NCBI GenBank assembly: GCA_913048295.1
Contig: CAJWWK010000021.1
Coordinates: 1 to 35,197 of the forward strand
DNA length: 35,197 bases
From: an uncultured Dehalococcoidia bacterium
GTDB taxonomy: Bacteria > Chloroflexota > Dehalococcoidia > Lucifugimonadales > Lucifugimonadaceae
Reading direction: 5' to 3'
Shown here: positions 24,075 to 32,442 of the stretch, piece by piece
Numbering within the stretch: the stretch's first letter is position 1
Layout: each line of letters begins with the position of its first letter
Made by a program: the position numbers and the translations under genes
Notes under the pieces: generated by a model
Databases searched by the model: none
Told to the model about the DNA's origin: nothing
Seen by the model: the letters and a program-made list of their open reading frames with translations, nothing else

Positions 24075-24967
24075 AGTACGCCTTTTACCCCGGATGCGTG
24101 GCGCGCGGGGGCGCGCCCGAACTCTACGACTCGGCGCTGGCGGTGATGGAGCGCCTCGGCATCGAGCATGTCGAGTTGACGAAGGCCGCCTGCACCGGTG
24201 CCGGTGTGCTGCAGGAAAAGAACCTGAAGATGGGCGACGTGCTGAACGTGCGGACGTTCGCAATGGCCGAAGAGATGGGCCTGCCGATCATGGTGTTGTG
24301 CTCGACCTGCCAGGGTGTGATGAGCCAGGCGAACCACCGCGTGCAGCGCGATCCCGAGTATCTTGCGGAGATCAACACCCACCTGGCAGCCGAAGGTCTT
24401 GAGTACAAGGGCACGACCACTGTCAAGCACATGCTGTGGGCGCTGATCGAGGATATCGGGCTCGACACGCTGAAGGAGACATTTACCAGGGAACTCACCG
24501 GGATGAACATGGCACCGTTTTACGGCTGCTACATCGTGAGGCCGTCCGAGGCGCTCGGCTTCCTCGACAACCCGGAGCGCGAGACTTCCCTCGAAACGCT
24601 TATCGAACTGGTCGGCGGTAACATAACCGATTTCCCCGGTAAGACGGCATGCTGCGGATTCCCGATTCTTTTCATCAACCAGGCCAACTCGATGAAGATG
24701 GTCGCAAACCACACGGGCACTGCGAAGGACTTGGGTGCCGATGCGATGGTCACGCCGTGCCCGCTATGCCACTTGAACCTGGACGGTTACCAGCCGAAGG
24801 CGCGAAGGCGGGTCCGGGGCGACAAGGCTGACCTGCCGGTGATTCACGTGCCGCAGTTGATCGGGCTGGCGATGGGCATGAGTGAAAAAGAGCTCGGGCT
24901 GCAAAAACACATAGTTTCGACGAAAAAGCTGGTGAAACAGGCCGAGGCGCTGCCCGCGAAGGCGTAG
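24071..24967 (+). CDS. sdhE: CCG-domain (HdrB/SdhE-like) complex II subunit
   Basis: A 298-residue protein of the heterodisulfide-reductase subunit B / SdhE type, which replaces classical membrane anchors in some archaeal and bacterial succinate dehydrogenases. The C-terminal CCG domain is complete: Cys153, Cys194-Cys195 and Cys230-x2-Cys233. The N-terminal one has Cys9, Cys41 and Cys77-x2-Cys80, but Thr42 takes the place of the second Cys of the pair. No transmembrane helix is evident. It overlaps sdhB by four bases, so it is certainly part of the same operon. SdhE here means the CCG subunit, not the flavinylation factor of the same name. Confidence 0.88.
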   Translation: MKYAFYPGCVARGGAPELYDSALAVMERLGIEHVELTKAACTGAGVLQEKNLKMGDVLNVRTFAMAEEMGLPIMVLCSTCQGVMSQANHRVQRDPEYLAEINTHLAAEGLEYKGTTTVKHMLWALIEDIGLDTLKETFTRELTGMNMAPFYGCYIVRPSEALGFLDNPERETSLETLIELVGGNITDFPGKTACCGFPILFINQANSMKMVANHTGTAKDLGADAMVTPCPLCHLNLDGYQPKARRRVRGDKADLPVIHVPQLIGLAMGMSEKELGLQKHIVSTKKLVKQAEALPAKA

Positions 24968-25028
24968 TTGCCCGAGTCCCGTCTCCTTCGCAAGGGGGTA
25001 GTTCAAAATTGTGGCAAAGAAAAATTGG
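24968..25028. other. Short spacer after the sdh operon
   Basis: No gene and no convincing terminator seen between the sdhE-type stop and the converging frameshifted gene. Confidence 0.4.
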
Positions 25029-25463
25029 CTACCATTCCCACTCTGCCACTGACGGGTGAAAATCGACCTGATGATCCGGAATTCCAAGAGATAGACCAGG
25101 GTGTTTTGCATCGTCGTACTGTTCAGCATTACGTCGATCGACCAAAAATATCTTGTCGGGGAAAATAATGTAGTGGTGCGATTCATTCTTGAAATCGGCG
25201 TACCACGAACCCTTGTGCTCACGGTCAGCGATTCTTGTATCTCGTCCGCCATTTTGTCCGCTTCGCCTGCCTCCACTTCCACGGAGTGCAAAGTCCACCG
25301 GGAGAGCCAGGGGGGTGTGCTTCTCTGTGACCGGTTCGACTCTCGTCGAGATAATTGCCACGTTCTCGAGCACGCCGATATTTTCCAGCGACTCTTCGAT
25401 TATCACTCCGTTGAAGTTCCCGAGAGATTCCATATTTTCGACCCTGATGCTATGGCCAGTCAT
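25029..25463 (-). pseudogene. Frameshifted gene for an uncharacterised WYADFKN-type protein
   Basis: The frame from ATG 25463 reads well at its N-terminus (NFNGVIIEESLENIGVLENV) and its C-terminus (GSWYADFKNESHHYIIFPDK, then GLSLGIPDHQVDFHP). The middle, RGSGGRRSGQNGGRDTRI, looks like out-of-frame text. Shifting by one base at the run of six G (25310-25315, C on the coding strand) gives WLSRWTLHSVEVEAGEADKM and ADEIQESL. Returning to the first frame near 25215-25235 restores WYADFKN. From memory this combined pattern belongs to a conserved uncharacterised family of about 145 residues, but I cannot confirm that. Two compensating single-base indels, or sequencing errors, are implied. No function is known to me. 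Confidence 0.55.
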
Positions 25464-25675
25464 AAAGGCTATTCGGAGTTCAGATGTTTACAGTATGAAT
25501 ACAAAATGGCTGTGCCGTGAGCAGATATCGTGAGCATGAGCCCGTCGCCAGAGCCAAGTGACGATGCAGGATGTCACCCATCCTCTAAGTCCGTCTCTAA
25601 ATAATGGAGGAAGAATCGGGCTGTTGGTCCCGAGACCTAGGATCGGTGACACTATGCGCCGCAATCGCGAGACAT
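25464..25675. other. Intergenic spacer
   Basis: Separates two minus-strand genes. I see no coding frame with protein-like composition and no clear terminator. It should contain the promoter of the frameshifted gene. Confidence 0.35.
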
Positions 25676-26302
25676 CTAGTCGTAGTTAACGAAGTGCGCG
25701 CCTTTGAACCAGTCGTTCAGCATGATACTGTGCGCCTCGACTATCCCGCGGATTCGGTCGTCGTTCCAGCCGCGGGCGCCCATCCAGCGCAGCAGGATCC
25801 GCAGGTCCGGCGCTTTCGGATCGTCGGGGAAGTTGAGTAGCTCGGTCTTCAGATCGGGCGCGTTCGCAATGTAGTCGGGCACCGGGCAGCGCTCTTCGAT
25901 CAGCTCCCGTGCCGCAACGACGTCGCCGCCGTTGATGCGCAGCATCCGCTCAAGCCACGTGTCGAACTCCCACGCTACGGCCATCGACCACAATTCATCG
26001 GTCTCCCTGCCTCGTTTCATGCCGGGGAACACACCGATCACGATGGACAGTATTCCGGGGCCTTCGCCAAACCCTTCGGGAAAACTGAGATCGCCAATCG
26101 CATCGAGCGTGGCCGCGTAGGCCGCGGAGACGAAATCGACATACATCGGCCTGAAATCTGCTTCGGGTAGCTCGATCTCGTACTGGTAGTCCGGAGTTGT
26201 CTTTTCGAAATCCCACGCCAGGAACGCGAACTCAAGCGACGACGGGACCGGGGGCTTTGGCCGCCAGTTCAGTGCATCCAGCATTTCAGCTTCAGGTGCC
26301 AT
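25676..26302 (-). CDS. Uncharacterised protein, 208 residues
   Basis: Not recognised. The product is soluble, acidic and rich in Trp, Asp and Glu, with no signal peptide or membrane helix. Segments that look structured include LEFAFLAWDFEKTTPDYQYE, a hydrophobic stretch GILSIVIGVFPGMKRGRETD, and a helical C-terminal half (ELWSMAVAWEFDTWLERML; LRILLRWMGARGW). ATG 26302 is preferred because GGAG lies eight bases upstream on the coding strand; a longer frame begins at 26332 without such a site. It follows malate dehydrogenase on the same strand, separated by a GC-rich hairpin, so it may be transcribed from the same promoter or its own. Confidence 0.75.
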   Translation of the reverse strand: MAPEAEMLDALNWRPKPPVPSSLEFAFLAWDFEKTTPDYQYEIELPEADFRPMYVDFVSAAYAATLDAIGDLSFPEGFGEGPGILSIVIGVFPGMKRGRETDELWSMAVAWEFDTWLERMLRINGGDVVAARELIEERCPVPDYIANAPDLKTELLNFPDDPKAPDLRILLRWMGARGWNDDRIRGIVEAHSIMLNDWFKGAHFVNYD

Positions 26303-26375
26303 TCGTCGTTCTCCAGAGATTTGGTCGTGCACAGAGAGTAACGCATTGAGGTGCGCTGGCGGGGGTTAATTCGTA

Positions 26376-26398
26376 CCCTCTCCCTTTTAGGGAGAGGG
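26376..26398. repeat. Perfect GC-rich palindrome between mdh and the downstream gene
   Basis: CCCTCTCCC-tttta-GGGAGAGGG is a 9-bp perfect hairpin 14 nt past the mdh stop (minus strand). It resembles the palindrome at 31138-31155. It may act as a terminator or mRNA-stabilising structure, although no T-tract follows on the minus strand. Confidence 0.6.
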
Positions 26399-26411
26399 GG
26401 TTGGCAAGCGC

Positions 26412-27341
26412 TTATGCCTTTGCCATTATGTCGACCAGTTCCTGCACTGAGTCGGCCGATGCTTTGAGGGCTGCGGCTTCGGCGTCGGTCAGCTCAACTT
26501 CGAGTATCTCCTCAATGCCGCCGGCACCAAGTTTCACCGGCACGCCAGCGTACAAACCGTCGATTCCATACTCACCTTCGAGGTAGGCGGCACACGGGAG
26601 TATCTCCTTGCGGTCGAGCAGGATCGCTTCGACCATCTGCGCCACCGCCGCCGATGGTGCGTAGTAGGCTGAGCCGGTCTTCAACAGGCCAACGATTTCG
26701 GCACCGCCGTCGCGCGTCCGCTGCACAATCTCTTCAAGGCGACTTGCCTCGATCAGCTGTGCGACCGGCACGCCACCGATAGTAGTCGAACCGATCAGCG
26801 GGACCATCGTATCGCCGTGGCCACCAAGTACGTAGGCCGAAACGTTCGTGACGGAAACCTTGAGTTCCTGCGAAAGGAAAGTGCGGAACCGGGCGGTGTC
26901 GAGAATTCCTGCCATGCCGACCACGCGTTCTTTCGGGAAGCCGCTGACCCTGTAGGCGTGCTGGACCATCGCATCGAGGGGGTTCGAGACGATGATCAGG
27001 ACTGCGTCGGGAGAGCGTTTGGCGACTTCTGCGGTGACGGAGCCGACGATGTTCATGTTGGTCATCAGCAGGTCGTCGCGGCTCATCCCGGGTTTGCGGG
27101 GGATGCCTGCGGTTATCACCACAACGTCGGAGTTCACCGATTCATCGTAGGTGTTCGAGCCGATGATCTGGGCGTCGGTTCCGATTACAGGTCCCGACGA
27201 GAGCATGTCGAGCGCCACGCCCTGCGGCTTGCCTTCAACAATGTCGATCAACACCACGTCGGCATAGCCACTCTCGAAAATACGCTGCGCGGTAGTTGCG
27301 CCAACAAATCCAGCGCCAACAACCGTCACTTTGAATCTCAT
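26412..27341 (-). CDS. mdh: Malate dehydrogenase (LDH-like, NAD-dependent)
   Basis: Interconverts malate and oxaloacetate with NAD in the TCA cycle. The 309-residue protein has GAGFVGA (9-15) and Asp at the end of strand 2 (LIDI), which selects NAD. The substrate loop [12 protein letters not shown] has Arg82 and Arg88; the R-K-P at this place marks malate rather than lactate dehydrogenase. Asp148-x2-Arg151 and His175 of GGHGDTM are the catalytic residues. AAGGA upstream supports the ATG. It is downstream of the MazG-like gene by 85 nt. Complex II, made from the nearby sdh operon, feeds fumarate toward its substrate. Confidence 0.95.
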   Translation of the reverse strand: MRFKVTVVGAGFVGATTAQRIFESGYADVVLIDIVEGKPQGVALDMLSSGPVIGTDAQIIGSNTYDESVNSDVVVITAGIPRKPGMSRDDLLMTNMNIVGSVTAEVAKRSPDAVLIIVSNPLDAMVQHAYRVSGFPKERVVGMAGILDTARFRTFLSQELKVSVTNVSAYVLGGHGDTMVPLIGSTTIGGVPVAQLIEASRLEEIVQRTRDGGAEIVGLLKTGSAYYAPSAAVAQMVEAILLDRKEILPCAAYLEGEYGIDGLYAGVPVKLGAGGIEEILEVELTDAEAAALKASADSVQELVDIMAKA

Positions 27342-27426
27342 TTTTAGTTCCTTCTCAACCCGTGCTGTTTTTCGTCCAATTTTCGTACTGCGACCTCACA
27401 GGATGAAATAACTCGAAAACAACGAG

Positions 27427-27870
27427 TCACTCCCATTTGTGAGGTTTGCCTTTTCTGGGTAATACTTTGCCCGTATCGGGCCTGATCGCATGGGTTTCGT
27501 TGGTTTTTGCGGCCGACTTTCCGGTCACGCGGTCGAGACCTTCAATGCCGTAACTCCCCATCGCTTCAGCATGCCCCATCGCCACGAATAAAACATCGGC
27601 GTTTTCGTCGGCCACAGCTTCGTCGCCCTCATTTTCCGCAATAGCCTGGGCGAGCTCGGCGATCTCCTCATCGAGAATGCTGGTCCTGTTGGCTACTATC
27701 TCGGTTGCACCCTGATCTTGGAACTGGCCTGAGCCGATCTTAAATCGATTGTGAAAGTCCCAAACCTCACCGGCCATGCGGCTTACCGAATCGACAAACT
27801 CGGCCCGGCCGATCGTGTTGGGCGCGTAGGTTCGCTGGTGGTCGTCAGAGTTGTTCAGAGACTCGTTCAT
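27427..27870 (-). CDS. MazG-like nucleotide pyrophosphohydrolase
   Basis: A 147-residue all-alpha NTP pyrophosphohydrolase-like protein (MazG / HisE / dUTPase superfamily). The metal-binding acidic motif is visible as DEEIAELAQAI (Glu68, Glu69, Glu72) followed by ADENADVLFVAMGHAEAMG (Glu89, Asp92). The start of the domain, DSVSRMAGEVWDFHNRF, fits helix 1. It has a basic C-terminal tail (GKVLPRKGKPHKWE) that is not typical of the minimal domain. Likely role: cleaving non-canonical nucleoside triphosphates, by family analogy. It lies 10 nt after the carboxylase gene and is probably cotranscribed with it. Confidence 0.75.
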   Translation of the reverse strand: MNESLNNSDDHQRTYAPNTIGRAEFVDSVSRMAGEVWDFHNRFKIGSGQFQDQGATEIVANRTSILDEEIAELAQAIAENEGDEAVADENADVLFVAMGHAEAMGSYGIEGLDRVTGKSAAKTNETHAIRPDTGKVLPRKGKPHKWE

Positions 27871-27880
27871 TTGGAGATCG

Positions 27881-29479
27881 CTAGAGCGGAATGTTCCCGT
27901 GCTTTTTCGGTGGCAGGGAGTCGACCTTGTTTTCGAGCATGCGCAGGGCCTTCACCAGCTCGGGACGTGTTTGAGCGGGGTCGATCACGTCGTCGATGTA
28001 GCCGCGGTTGGCCGCGACATAGGGATTTGCGAACCGCTCCCGGTAGTCATCGACCATCTCGGCCCGTTTTGCATCGGAATCTTCGGCATCGGCAATCGCC
28101 CGCCTGCCGATCACGTTCACCGCGCCCTCCGGTCCCATGACTGCGATTTCCGAACCGGGCCACGCGAGGTTCACATCGGAGCGGAGCTCTTTGGAACTCA
28201 TCACGATATATGCGCCGCCATACGCCTTGCGCAGGATGACGGCCATTTTCGGTACGGATGCCTCGACATAGGCATAGAGCAGCTTGGCACCGTGCCGGAT
28301 GATGCCGCCGTACTCCTGCTGGGTTCCGGGCATGAACCCCGGCACATCGACAAAAGTCACGAGGGGGATGTTGAAGGCGTCGCAGAAACGCACGAATCGG
28401 GCGCCCTTGTCGGAAGCGTCAATATCGAGCATCCCGGCCATCTGGTTCGCCTGGTTGGCGACAATCCCGATCACCCGGCCATCGAGTCGGGCCAGCCCCA
28501 CAACGATGTTCGGTGCGAAGTTGTGGTGGACTGGCAGGAAATCGGCGTTATCGACGATTTTTGTGATCACGTCCATCACGTCGTACGGCTGGCTGGCAGC
28601 ATCGGGAACTACATCGCGCAAAGCGGGGTCGGCGCGGTCGGGGGTGTCGGTCGGGTCGACTACCGGGGGGGATTCAGCATTGTTTGAGGGCAGGAATGAA
28701 AGCAGCCTGCGCACGTCGGCGAAACAGGCGTCTTCCGACTCGGCCGTAAAGTGTGCAACGCCACTTTGCGAGGCATGGACCGCCGCACCGCCGAGTTCCT
28801 CGTGCGAAACGTCTTCGCCGGTTACTGACTTCACTACGTCGGGGCCGGTGATGTACATCTGGCCGATTCCTTCGACCATGTAGATGAAATCGGTGAGGGC
28901 GGGGGAGTAGACCGCACCTCCGGCGGCAGGGCCGGCGATGATCGTGATTTGCGGGATCACCCCGGATGCCAGCGTGTTTCGCTTGAAGATCTCGCCGTAA
29001 CCGGCCAGCGAGTCGATGCCTTCCTGGATGCGGGCGCCGCCGGAGTCGTTGATTCCGATGATCGGTGCGCCAGTGCGCATGGCGTGGTCCATCACCTTGG
29101 TAATTTTTCCGGCTGCGACCTGCGAGAGGGAACCGCCCAGCACGGTGAAGTCCTGGGCGTATGCAAAGACGCTTCGGCCATCGATAGTCCCGTAGCCGAT
29201 TACGACTGAATCACCCTCGAACCGCTGCTTGTCGAGTCCGAGGTCGGTCGAACGGTGGGTGACGAACGTGTCGGTCTCGGTAAAGCTGCCTTCGTCGAAC
29301 AGCCTCGCAAGTCGTTCCCTAGCGGTCAGTTTGCCGCGCTTGTGCTGGGCTTCGACCCTGGCTTCACCGCCACCGAGTTGCGCCGCGGTCCGGCGGGCTT
29401 CAAGGGCGTCCAACTTAGAGAGGTGTCCCGACTCGTCTGACGCATCGGACTTGGATTCGGTGGCTATGGGGTACCTCAC
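27881..29479 (-). CDS. pccB: Acyl-CoA (propionyl-CoA) carboxylase carboxyltransferase subunit
   Basis: The biotin-dependent carboxyltransferase beta subunit (532 residues). It moves CO2 from biotin to an acyl-CoA, most often propionyl-CoA to methylmalonyl-CoA; the same fold serves methylmalonyl-CoA decarboxylase. The N-half has GKLTARERLARLFDEGSF, the acyl-CoA loop SGGARIQEG and GPAAGGAVYSPALTDF. The C-half has VDVPGFMPGTQQEYGGIIRHGAKLLYAY, RKAYGGAYIVM and the end KKHGNIPL. The start is uncertain: GTG 29479 gives a 20-residue lead before the usual KLDALEARR beginning, and TTG 29413 is an alternative. No biotin carboxylase or biotin carrier is adjacent. Confidence 0.9.
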   Translation of the reverse strand: MRYPIATESKSDASDESGHLSKLDALEARRTAAQLGGGEARVEAQHKRGKLTARERLARLFDEGSFTETDTFVTHRSTDLGLDKQRFEGDSVVIGYGTIDGRSVFAYAQDFTVLGGSLSQVAAGKITKVMDHAMRTGAPIIGINDSGGARIQEGIDSLAGYGEIFKRNTLASGVIPQITIIAGPAAGGAVYSPALTDFIYMVEGIGQMYITGPDVVKSVTGEDVSHEELGGAAVHASQSGVAHFTAESEDACFADVRRLLSFLPSNNAESPPVVDPTDTPDRADPALRDVVPDAASQPYDVMDVITKIVDNADFLPVHHNFAPNIVVGLARLDGRVIGIVANQANQMAGMLDIDASDKGARFVRFCDAFNIPLVTFVDVPGFMPGTQQEYGGIIRHGAKLLYAYVEASVPKMAVILRKAYGGAYIVMSSKELRSDVNLAWPGSEIAVMGPEGAVNVIGRRAIADAEDSDAKRAEMVDDYRERFANPYVAANRGYIDDVIDPAQTRPELVKALRMLENKVDSLPPKKHGNIPL

Positions 29480-29713
29480 AGGCTCGGGTGGGAGTCGACT
29501 TTTGGTTGGGCCGGGGCCGGAGGGTCGACCGGAATTAGCGCAAGAAACAAACAGTGCTCACAGCGCCCGTAAATATTAACTTACGTGAAGATGCGCAGCA
29601 ACTGTGCCTTGAAGGTCATTTTAGGCCGTCTCAGGTGTTAAAATCGTCACTGGTGTGAGGCAGTCGTTTCTTTTTGGTTTTCAGACTCACGGCAGAGCAA
29701 AAGCTTCGTAAAA
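29480..29713. other. Divergent promoter region between pccB and folP
   Basis: Should hold promoters for both directions. TAAAAT at 29639-29644 is a good -10 candidate toward folP, but no -35 box is found at the normal distance (TTGAAG at 29609 is 24 nt away). No hairpin of note. Confidence 0.3.
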
Positions 29714-30595
29714 GTGTCTTTTATTCAACAGGTATCCCTCTCAGCGCTCCGCATCGGAAACCATGAGTTTGTGTGGGGAAGTCGTACCTACATCATGGGT
29801 GTAGTGAACGTGACCCCCGATTCATTTTCTGGCGATGGTGTTCTTTCCGCTGCCCGGGGGGCGGGCGGAGTCGGTGAAGCGGTGGAACAGGCCCTGCGTG
29901 TGGAAGACGAGGGTGCCGACATCATTGACGTGGGCGGCGAATCGTCGAGACCCCCCGGCGTGTATCAGGGAGCAATATCCATCTCCACCGATGAGGAAAT
30001 CGACCGGGTCGTACCGGTTATCGAGGCACTTTCGGGCCGAGTGAGCACTCCCATCTCCATCGACACCCGTAAAGCGGCGGTTGCAGCCGCTGCGATCGAG
30101 GTGGGGGCCGTACTTGCTAACGATGTGTCGATGCTGGGCGATCCCGAAATGGCGAGCGTGATCTCTGGTGCCGGTGTCGGGGTGGTCGTGAGTCACATCA
30201 GGCCCGGCGGGCACCGGGGCGATGTGGTCGCCGATGTTCTTGACGATCTCGGGTCGGCTGTCGAACTGCTTACTGGCGCTGGTGTCGACCGTACCAGCAT
30301 CGTTGCAGATCCCGGAATCGGGTTTGCCAAGACGGCTGCTCAGTCGGTCGAACTGATGCGTAATATCTCCCGTCTCCGAACTGACCTTGCCCTGCCGCTA
30401 CTCGTTGGTTCGTCTCGCAAGTCGTTCATCGGGTCGGTGACCGGCGAACCGCTCGAAAATCGTGAGTTCGGTACCGCTGCTACCGTTGCGCTGGCGATTC
30501 AGCGTGGGGTCGATATCGTTCGAGTCCACGATGTGAAAAACATGGCGAGCGTGGTCAGGATGAGCGATGCCATCGTGAGGGGGCGGGATGACTGA
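29714..30595 (+). CDS. folP: Dihydropteroate synthase
   Basis: Joins p-aminobenzoate to 6-hydroxymethyl-dihydropterin pyrophosphate in folate synthesis. All signature loops are present in order: MGVVNVTPDSFSGDG, IIDVGGESSRPPG, SIDTRKA, the Asn-Asp of ANDVSMLG, DPGIGFAKT, LLVGSSRKSFIG and RVHDV near the C-terminus (293 residues). The GTG start has a weak ribosome site, but the first good ATG lies inside the conserved loop 1, so an upstream start is needed. It overlaps folK by eight bases and forms a two-gene folate operon. Confidence 0.95.
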   Translation: MSFIQQVSLSALRIGNHEFVWGSRTYIMGVVNVTPDSFSGDGVLSAARGAGGVGEAVEQALRVEDEGADIIDVGGESSRPPGVYQGAISISTDEEIDRVVPVIEALSGRVSTPISIDTRKAAVAAAAIEVGAVLANDVSMLGDPEMASVISGAGVGVVVSHIRPGGHRGDVVADVLDDLGSAVELLTGAGVDRTSIVADPGIGFAKTAAQSVELMRNISRLRTDLALPLLVGSSRKSFIGSVTGEPLENREFGTAATVALAIQRGVDIVRVHDVKNMASVVRMSDAIVRGRDD

Positions 30596-31097
30596 TTCGC
30601 CGAAATTGCCAGGCGGGTTCGTAACCGCGTACATTGGTCTCGGAAGCAACCTCGGCGACAGGTCGAAAAACCTGTCGGGGGCCGTCGAACGGCTCTCACG
30701 TATCGGCACTGCCGGCGCGATCAGCGTGATCTACGAAACGAAACCGTGGGGAGTCGATGGCTATCAGCCCAGATACCTCAATCAGGTAGTGGCTGTAAGC
30801 ACGACGCTCGACCCGCTCGAAGTCGTGACCGAGCTACTGAGCATCGAGCATTCGCTCGGTCGCAGCCGCCAGGAGAAGAACGCATCCCGCACGCTGGACC
30901 TGGACCTGCTGCTGCATGGCACCTCCATCGTCGACGCCAGTGGCGTTTCGGTCCCGCACCCGCGGCTCCACGAGAGGGCGTTTGTGCTAGTTCCGCTGGC
31001 CGAGATAGCCCCGGAGGTCGTTCACCCGGTGCTGAACCGTACGATGTTCGAACTCGCGGAAGACGCCGACCGGTCTGGCGTTTCGCTGATGCGGTAA
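30588..31097 (+). CDS. folK: 6-hydroxymethyl-dihydropterin pyrophosphokinase
   Basis: HPPK transfers pyrophosphate from ATP to hydroxymethyl-dihydropterin, making the FolP substrate. The 169-residue product has YIGLGSNLGDR at the N-terminus, YETKPWGV, the magnesium- and ATP-binding RTLDLDLLLHG, and PHPRLHERAFVLVPLAEIAPE. Translation is probably coupled to folP through the overlap. It ends 71 nt before a convergent gene, with a GC-rich palindrome between. Confidence 0.95.
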   Translation: MTDSPKLPGGFVTAYIGLGSNLGDRSKNLSGAVERLSRIGTAGAISVIYETKPWGVDGYQPRYLNQVVAVSTTLDPLEVVTELLSIEHSLGRSRQEKNASRTLDLDLLLHGTSIVDASGVSVPHPRLHERAFVLVPLAEIAPEVVHPVLNRTMFELAEDADRSGVSLMR

Positions 31098-31137
31098 GGG
31101 CGTGAATGTAGCAGCAGTGGCTTTCCCCTCACCCCAG

Positions 31138-31155
31138 CCCTCTCCGGGGAGAGGG
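31138..31155. repeat. GC-rich palindrome between convergent genes
   Basis: CCCTCTC-cggg-GAGAGGG, preceded by CCCCTCACCCCAG, lies between the converging folK and CopD-like genes. It has the same core (CCCTCTCC) as the palindrome at 26376-26398. It may serve as a bidirectional terminator, although T-tracts are lacking. Confidence 0.55.
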
Positions 31156-31168
31156 GGCAGTTGGCCCA

Positions 31169-31660
31169 CTAACTGCTGCTGGTCGTTTCGTACAGGACCC
31201 GCATCAGTGACGCCAGCAGGAATACGACAACGCCCAAGAACACCATGGCGTTGTAGCCGACGAGCCACGAGAGCCTTGCGGCAAGCCCGGTCGGATTGTC
31301 GGACGGCCTGAAATCCGTCTGCCTGAAGTCCCACACGAGATAGAACATCCAGAGGGCCAGGGCCAGCTTAACGCCAAGCACGATGAACCAGCCCGGCGAA
31401 GCGTCGTCGCCAGTGAGCCGGTCGAACATCAGTACGAGCCCCGACACGATGATGGCAATGACGGAAATATCGACCAGTTCGCGATATACCTGGCCGATGG
31501 ACCGCAAAACAGGTTGGACAAGATCGGGGTTTGCCTTCTCGACAGGACGCAGCACGAACGCGAAAAATGCGCTTCCACCTATCCATGTGACAGCACCGAT
31601 CGCGTGGACCCAGCGCACGATCAGCATGAACCAGTCGCCTGCGGCTATTTCTCCAAACAT
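31169..31660 (-). CDS. CopD-like four-helix membrane protein
   Basis: A 163-residue integral membrane protein with four hydrophobic segments (about 10-32, 62-82, 92-110 and 132-155). The first helix has RWVHAIGAVTWIGGSAFFAF, with a His and Trp pattern typical of the CopD / putative copper-export superfamily and related haem-type membrane proteins. The later FRQTDFRPSD loop and the C-terminal helix fit the same fold. Next on the same strand, upstream, is a TlpA-like thioredoxin lipoprotein. The pair may have a role in metal or redox handling at the membrane, but this is inference. Confidence 0.7.
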   Translation of the reverse strand: MFGEIAAGDWFMLIVRWVHAIGAVTWIGGSAFFAFVLRPVEKANPDLVQPVLRSIGQVYRELVDISVIAIIVSGLVLMFDRLTGDDASPGWFIVLGVKLALALWMFYLVWDFRQTDFRPSDNPTGLAARLSWLVGYNAMVFLGVVVFLLASLMRVLYETTSSS

Positions 31661-31721
31661 GGGGCGATTATGTCATTAGCCCCGAGCGACTGAATGGCAT
31701 CCGGAGCGGGGTGCTGACGAG

Positions 31722-32285
31722 TTATCCGGCGACCAGAATCTCGAGCTGCTCTGCCAGGTCCTCGGCGCTGATGCCACCGGTCCAGCGGCGGGAGATGTCG
31801 TGTTTCTTGTCGAGGAACATCGTGGTTGGGAACTGGAAAACTTCGTATGCGAACTGGATCGTCGAGCCCGTGTCGGGCAGTGTGGGGTAGGTAATTCCGA
31901 GATCTTCGAGGAACTCTGCGCCACTTGCGGGCGAGTCGACACCAAGCTGCTGAATGCCGATGAAAGCTACCCGATCGGCGTACTCCTCATACGCGGCCTG
32001 GAGATCGGGCAGTTCGGCTTTGCACGGCGGGCACGATGGGAACCAGAAGTTCACCAGCACCGGTTTGCCTTCGTTCAGTTCGAGACTGAACTCCCCGTGG
32101 GCAAACGTTTCGCCCGTTACTGGAGGTGCGTTTCCTACGGTTTCGGTCGAACCACCCGCTCCGACCTGGGCTACCGATCCTGAAGAGTTATCGGTTCCGC
32201 AGGCGATGGCTGCTATTGCGACCAGCCCGATCAGGGCCAGCAGCCAGAGTCGCTTTATGGTTCGGGCTTGTGGGTTGCGTTTCAT
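31722..32285 (-). CDS. TlpA/ResA-like thioredoxin lipoprotein
   Basis: A membrane-anchored extracytoplasmic thioredoxin-fold protein (187 residues). MKRNPQARTIKRLW is a basic n-region, followed by a hydrophobic helix and a lipobox ending in Cys29 (AAIAC). A Ser/Gly-rich linker leads to the domain. The redox motif is CPPC (Cys85, Cys88) in NFWFPSCPPCKAELPDL, with the cis-Pro region FPTTMFLD. It should reduce or isomerise disulfides, for example in cytochrome maturation. ATG 32285 is chosen for a proper signal peptide; ATG 32309 would add eight residues. It lies 61 nt from the CopD-like gene. Confidence 0.88.
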   Translation of the reverse strand: MKRNPQARTIKRLWLLALIGLVAIAAIACGTDNSSGSVAQVGAGGSTETVGNAPPVTGETFAHGEFSLELNEGKPVLVNFWFPSCPPCKAELPDLQAAYEEYADRVAFIGIQQLGVDSPASGAEFLEDLGITYPTLPDTGSTIQFAYEVFQFPTTMFLDKKHDISRRWTGGISAEDLAEQLEILVAG

Positions 32286-32442
32286 CGGTCGGGCGACTCC
32301 GGTTGGCATGCGTCGTGCAGTCAGTGTTCTTGGGCGGTATTAATATGATGTATCTCGTTGCTGCATCGGCGCGGCATTGTGAGATTCGTTAAGTTTTACG
32401 CTCGTTATCGGCCAACGGTTCCCAGCAAACGGGGCCTCGGCC

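Noticed and set aside
24764-25291. Separate minus-strand gene overlapping the end of the SdhE-type gene
   Set aside because: Only its first 25 residues look protein-like, and they fit as the missing middle of the frameshifted gene at 25029-25463. The rest is antisense to sdhE.
26412-27341. Lactate dehydrogenase
   Set aside because: The substrate loop has R-K-P instead of the lactate dehydrogenase Gln, and the context is TCA-cycle genes.
27851-28687. 278-codon plus-strand frame opposite pccB
   Set aside because: Antisense to a fully conserved carboxyltransferase; no recognisable domain.
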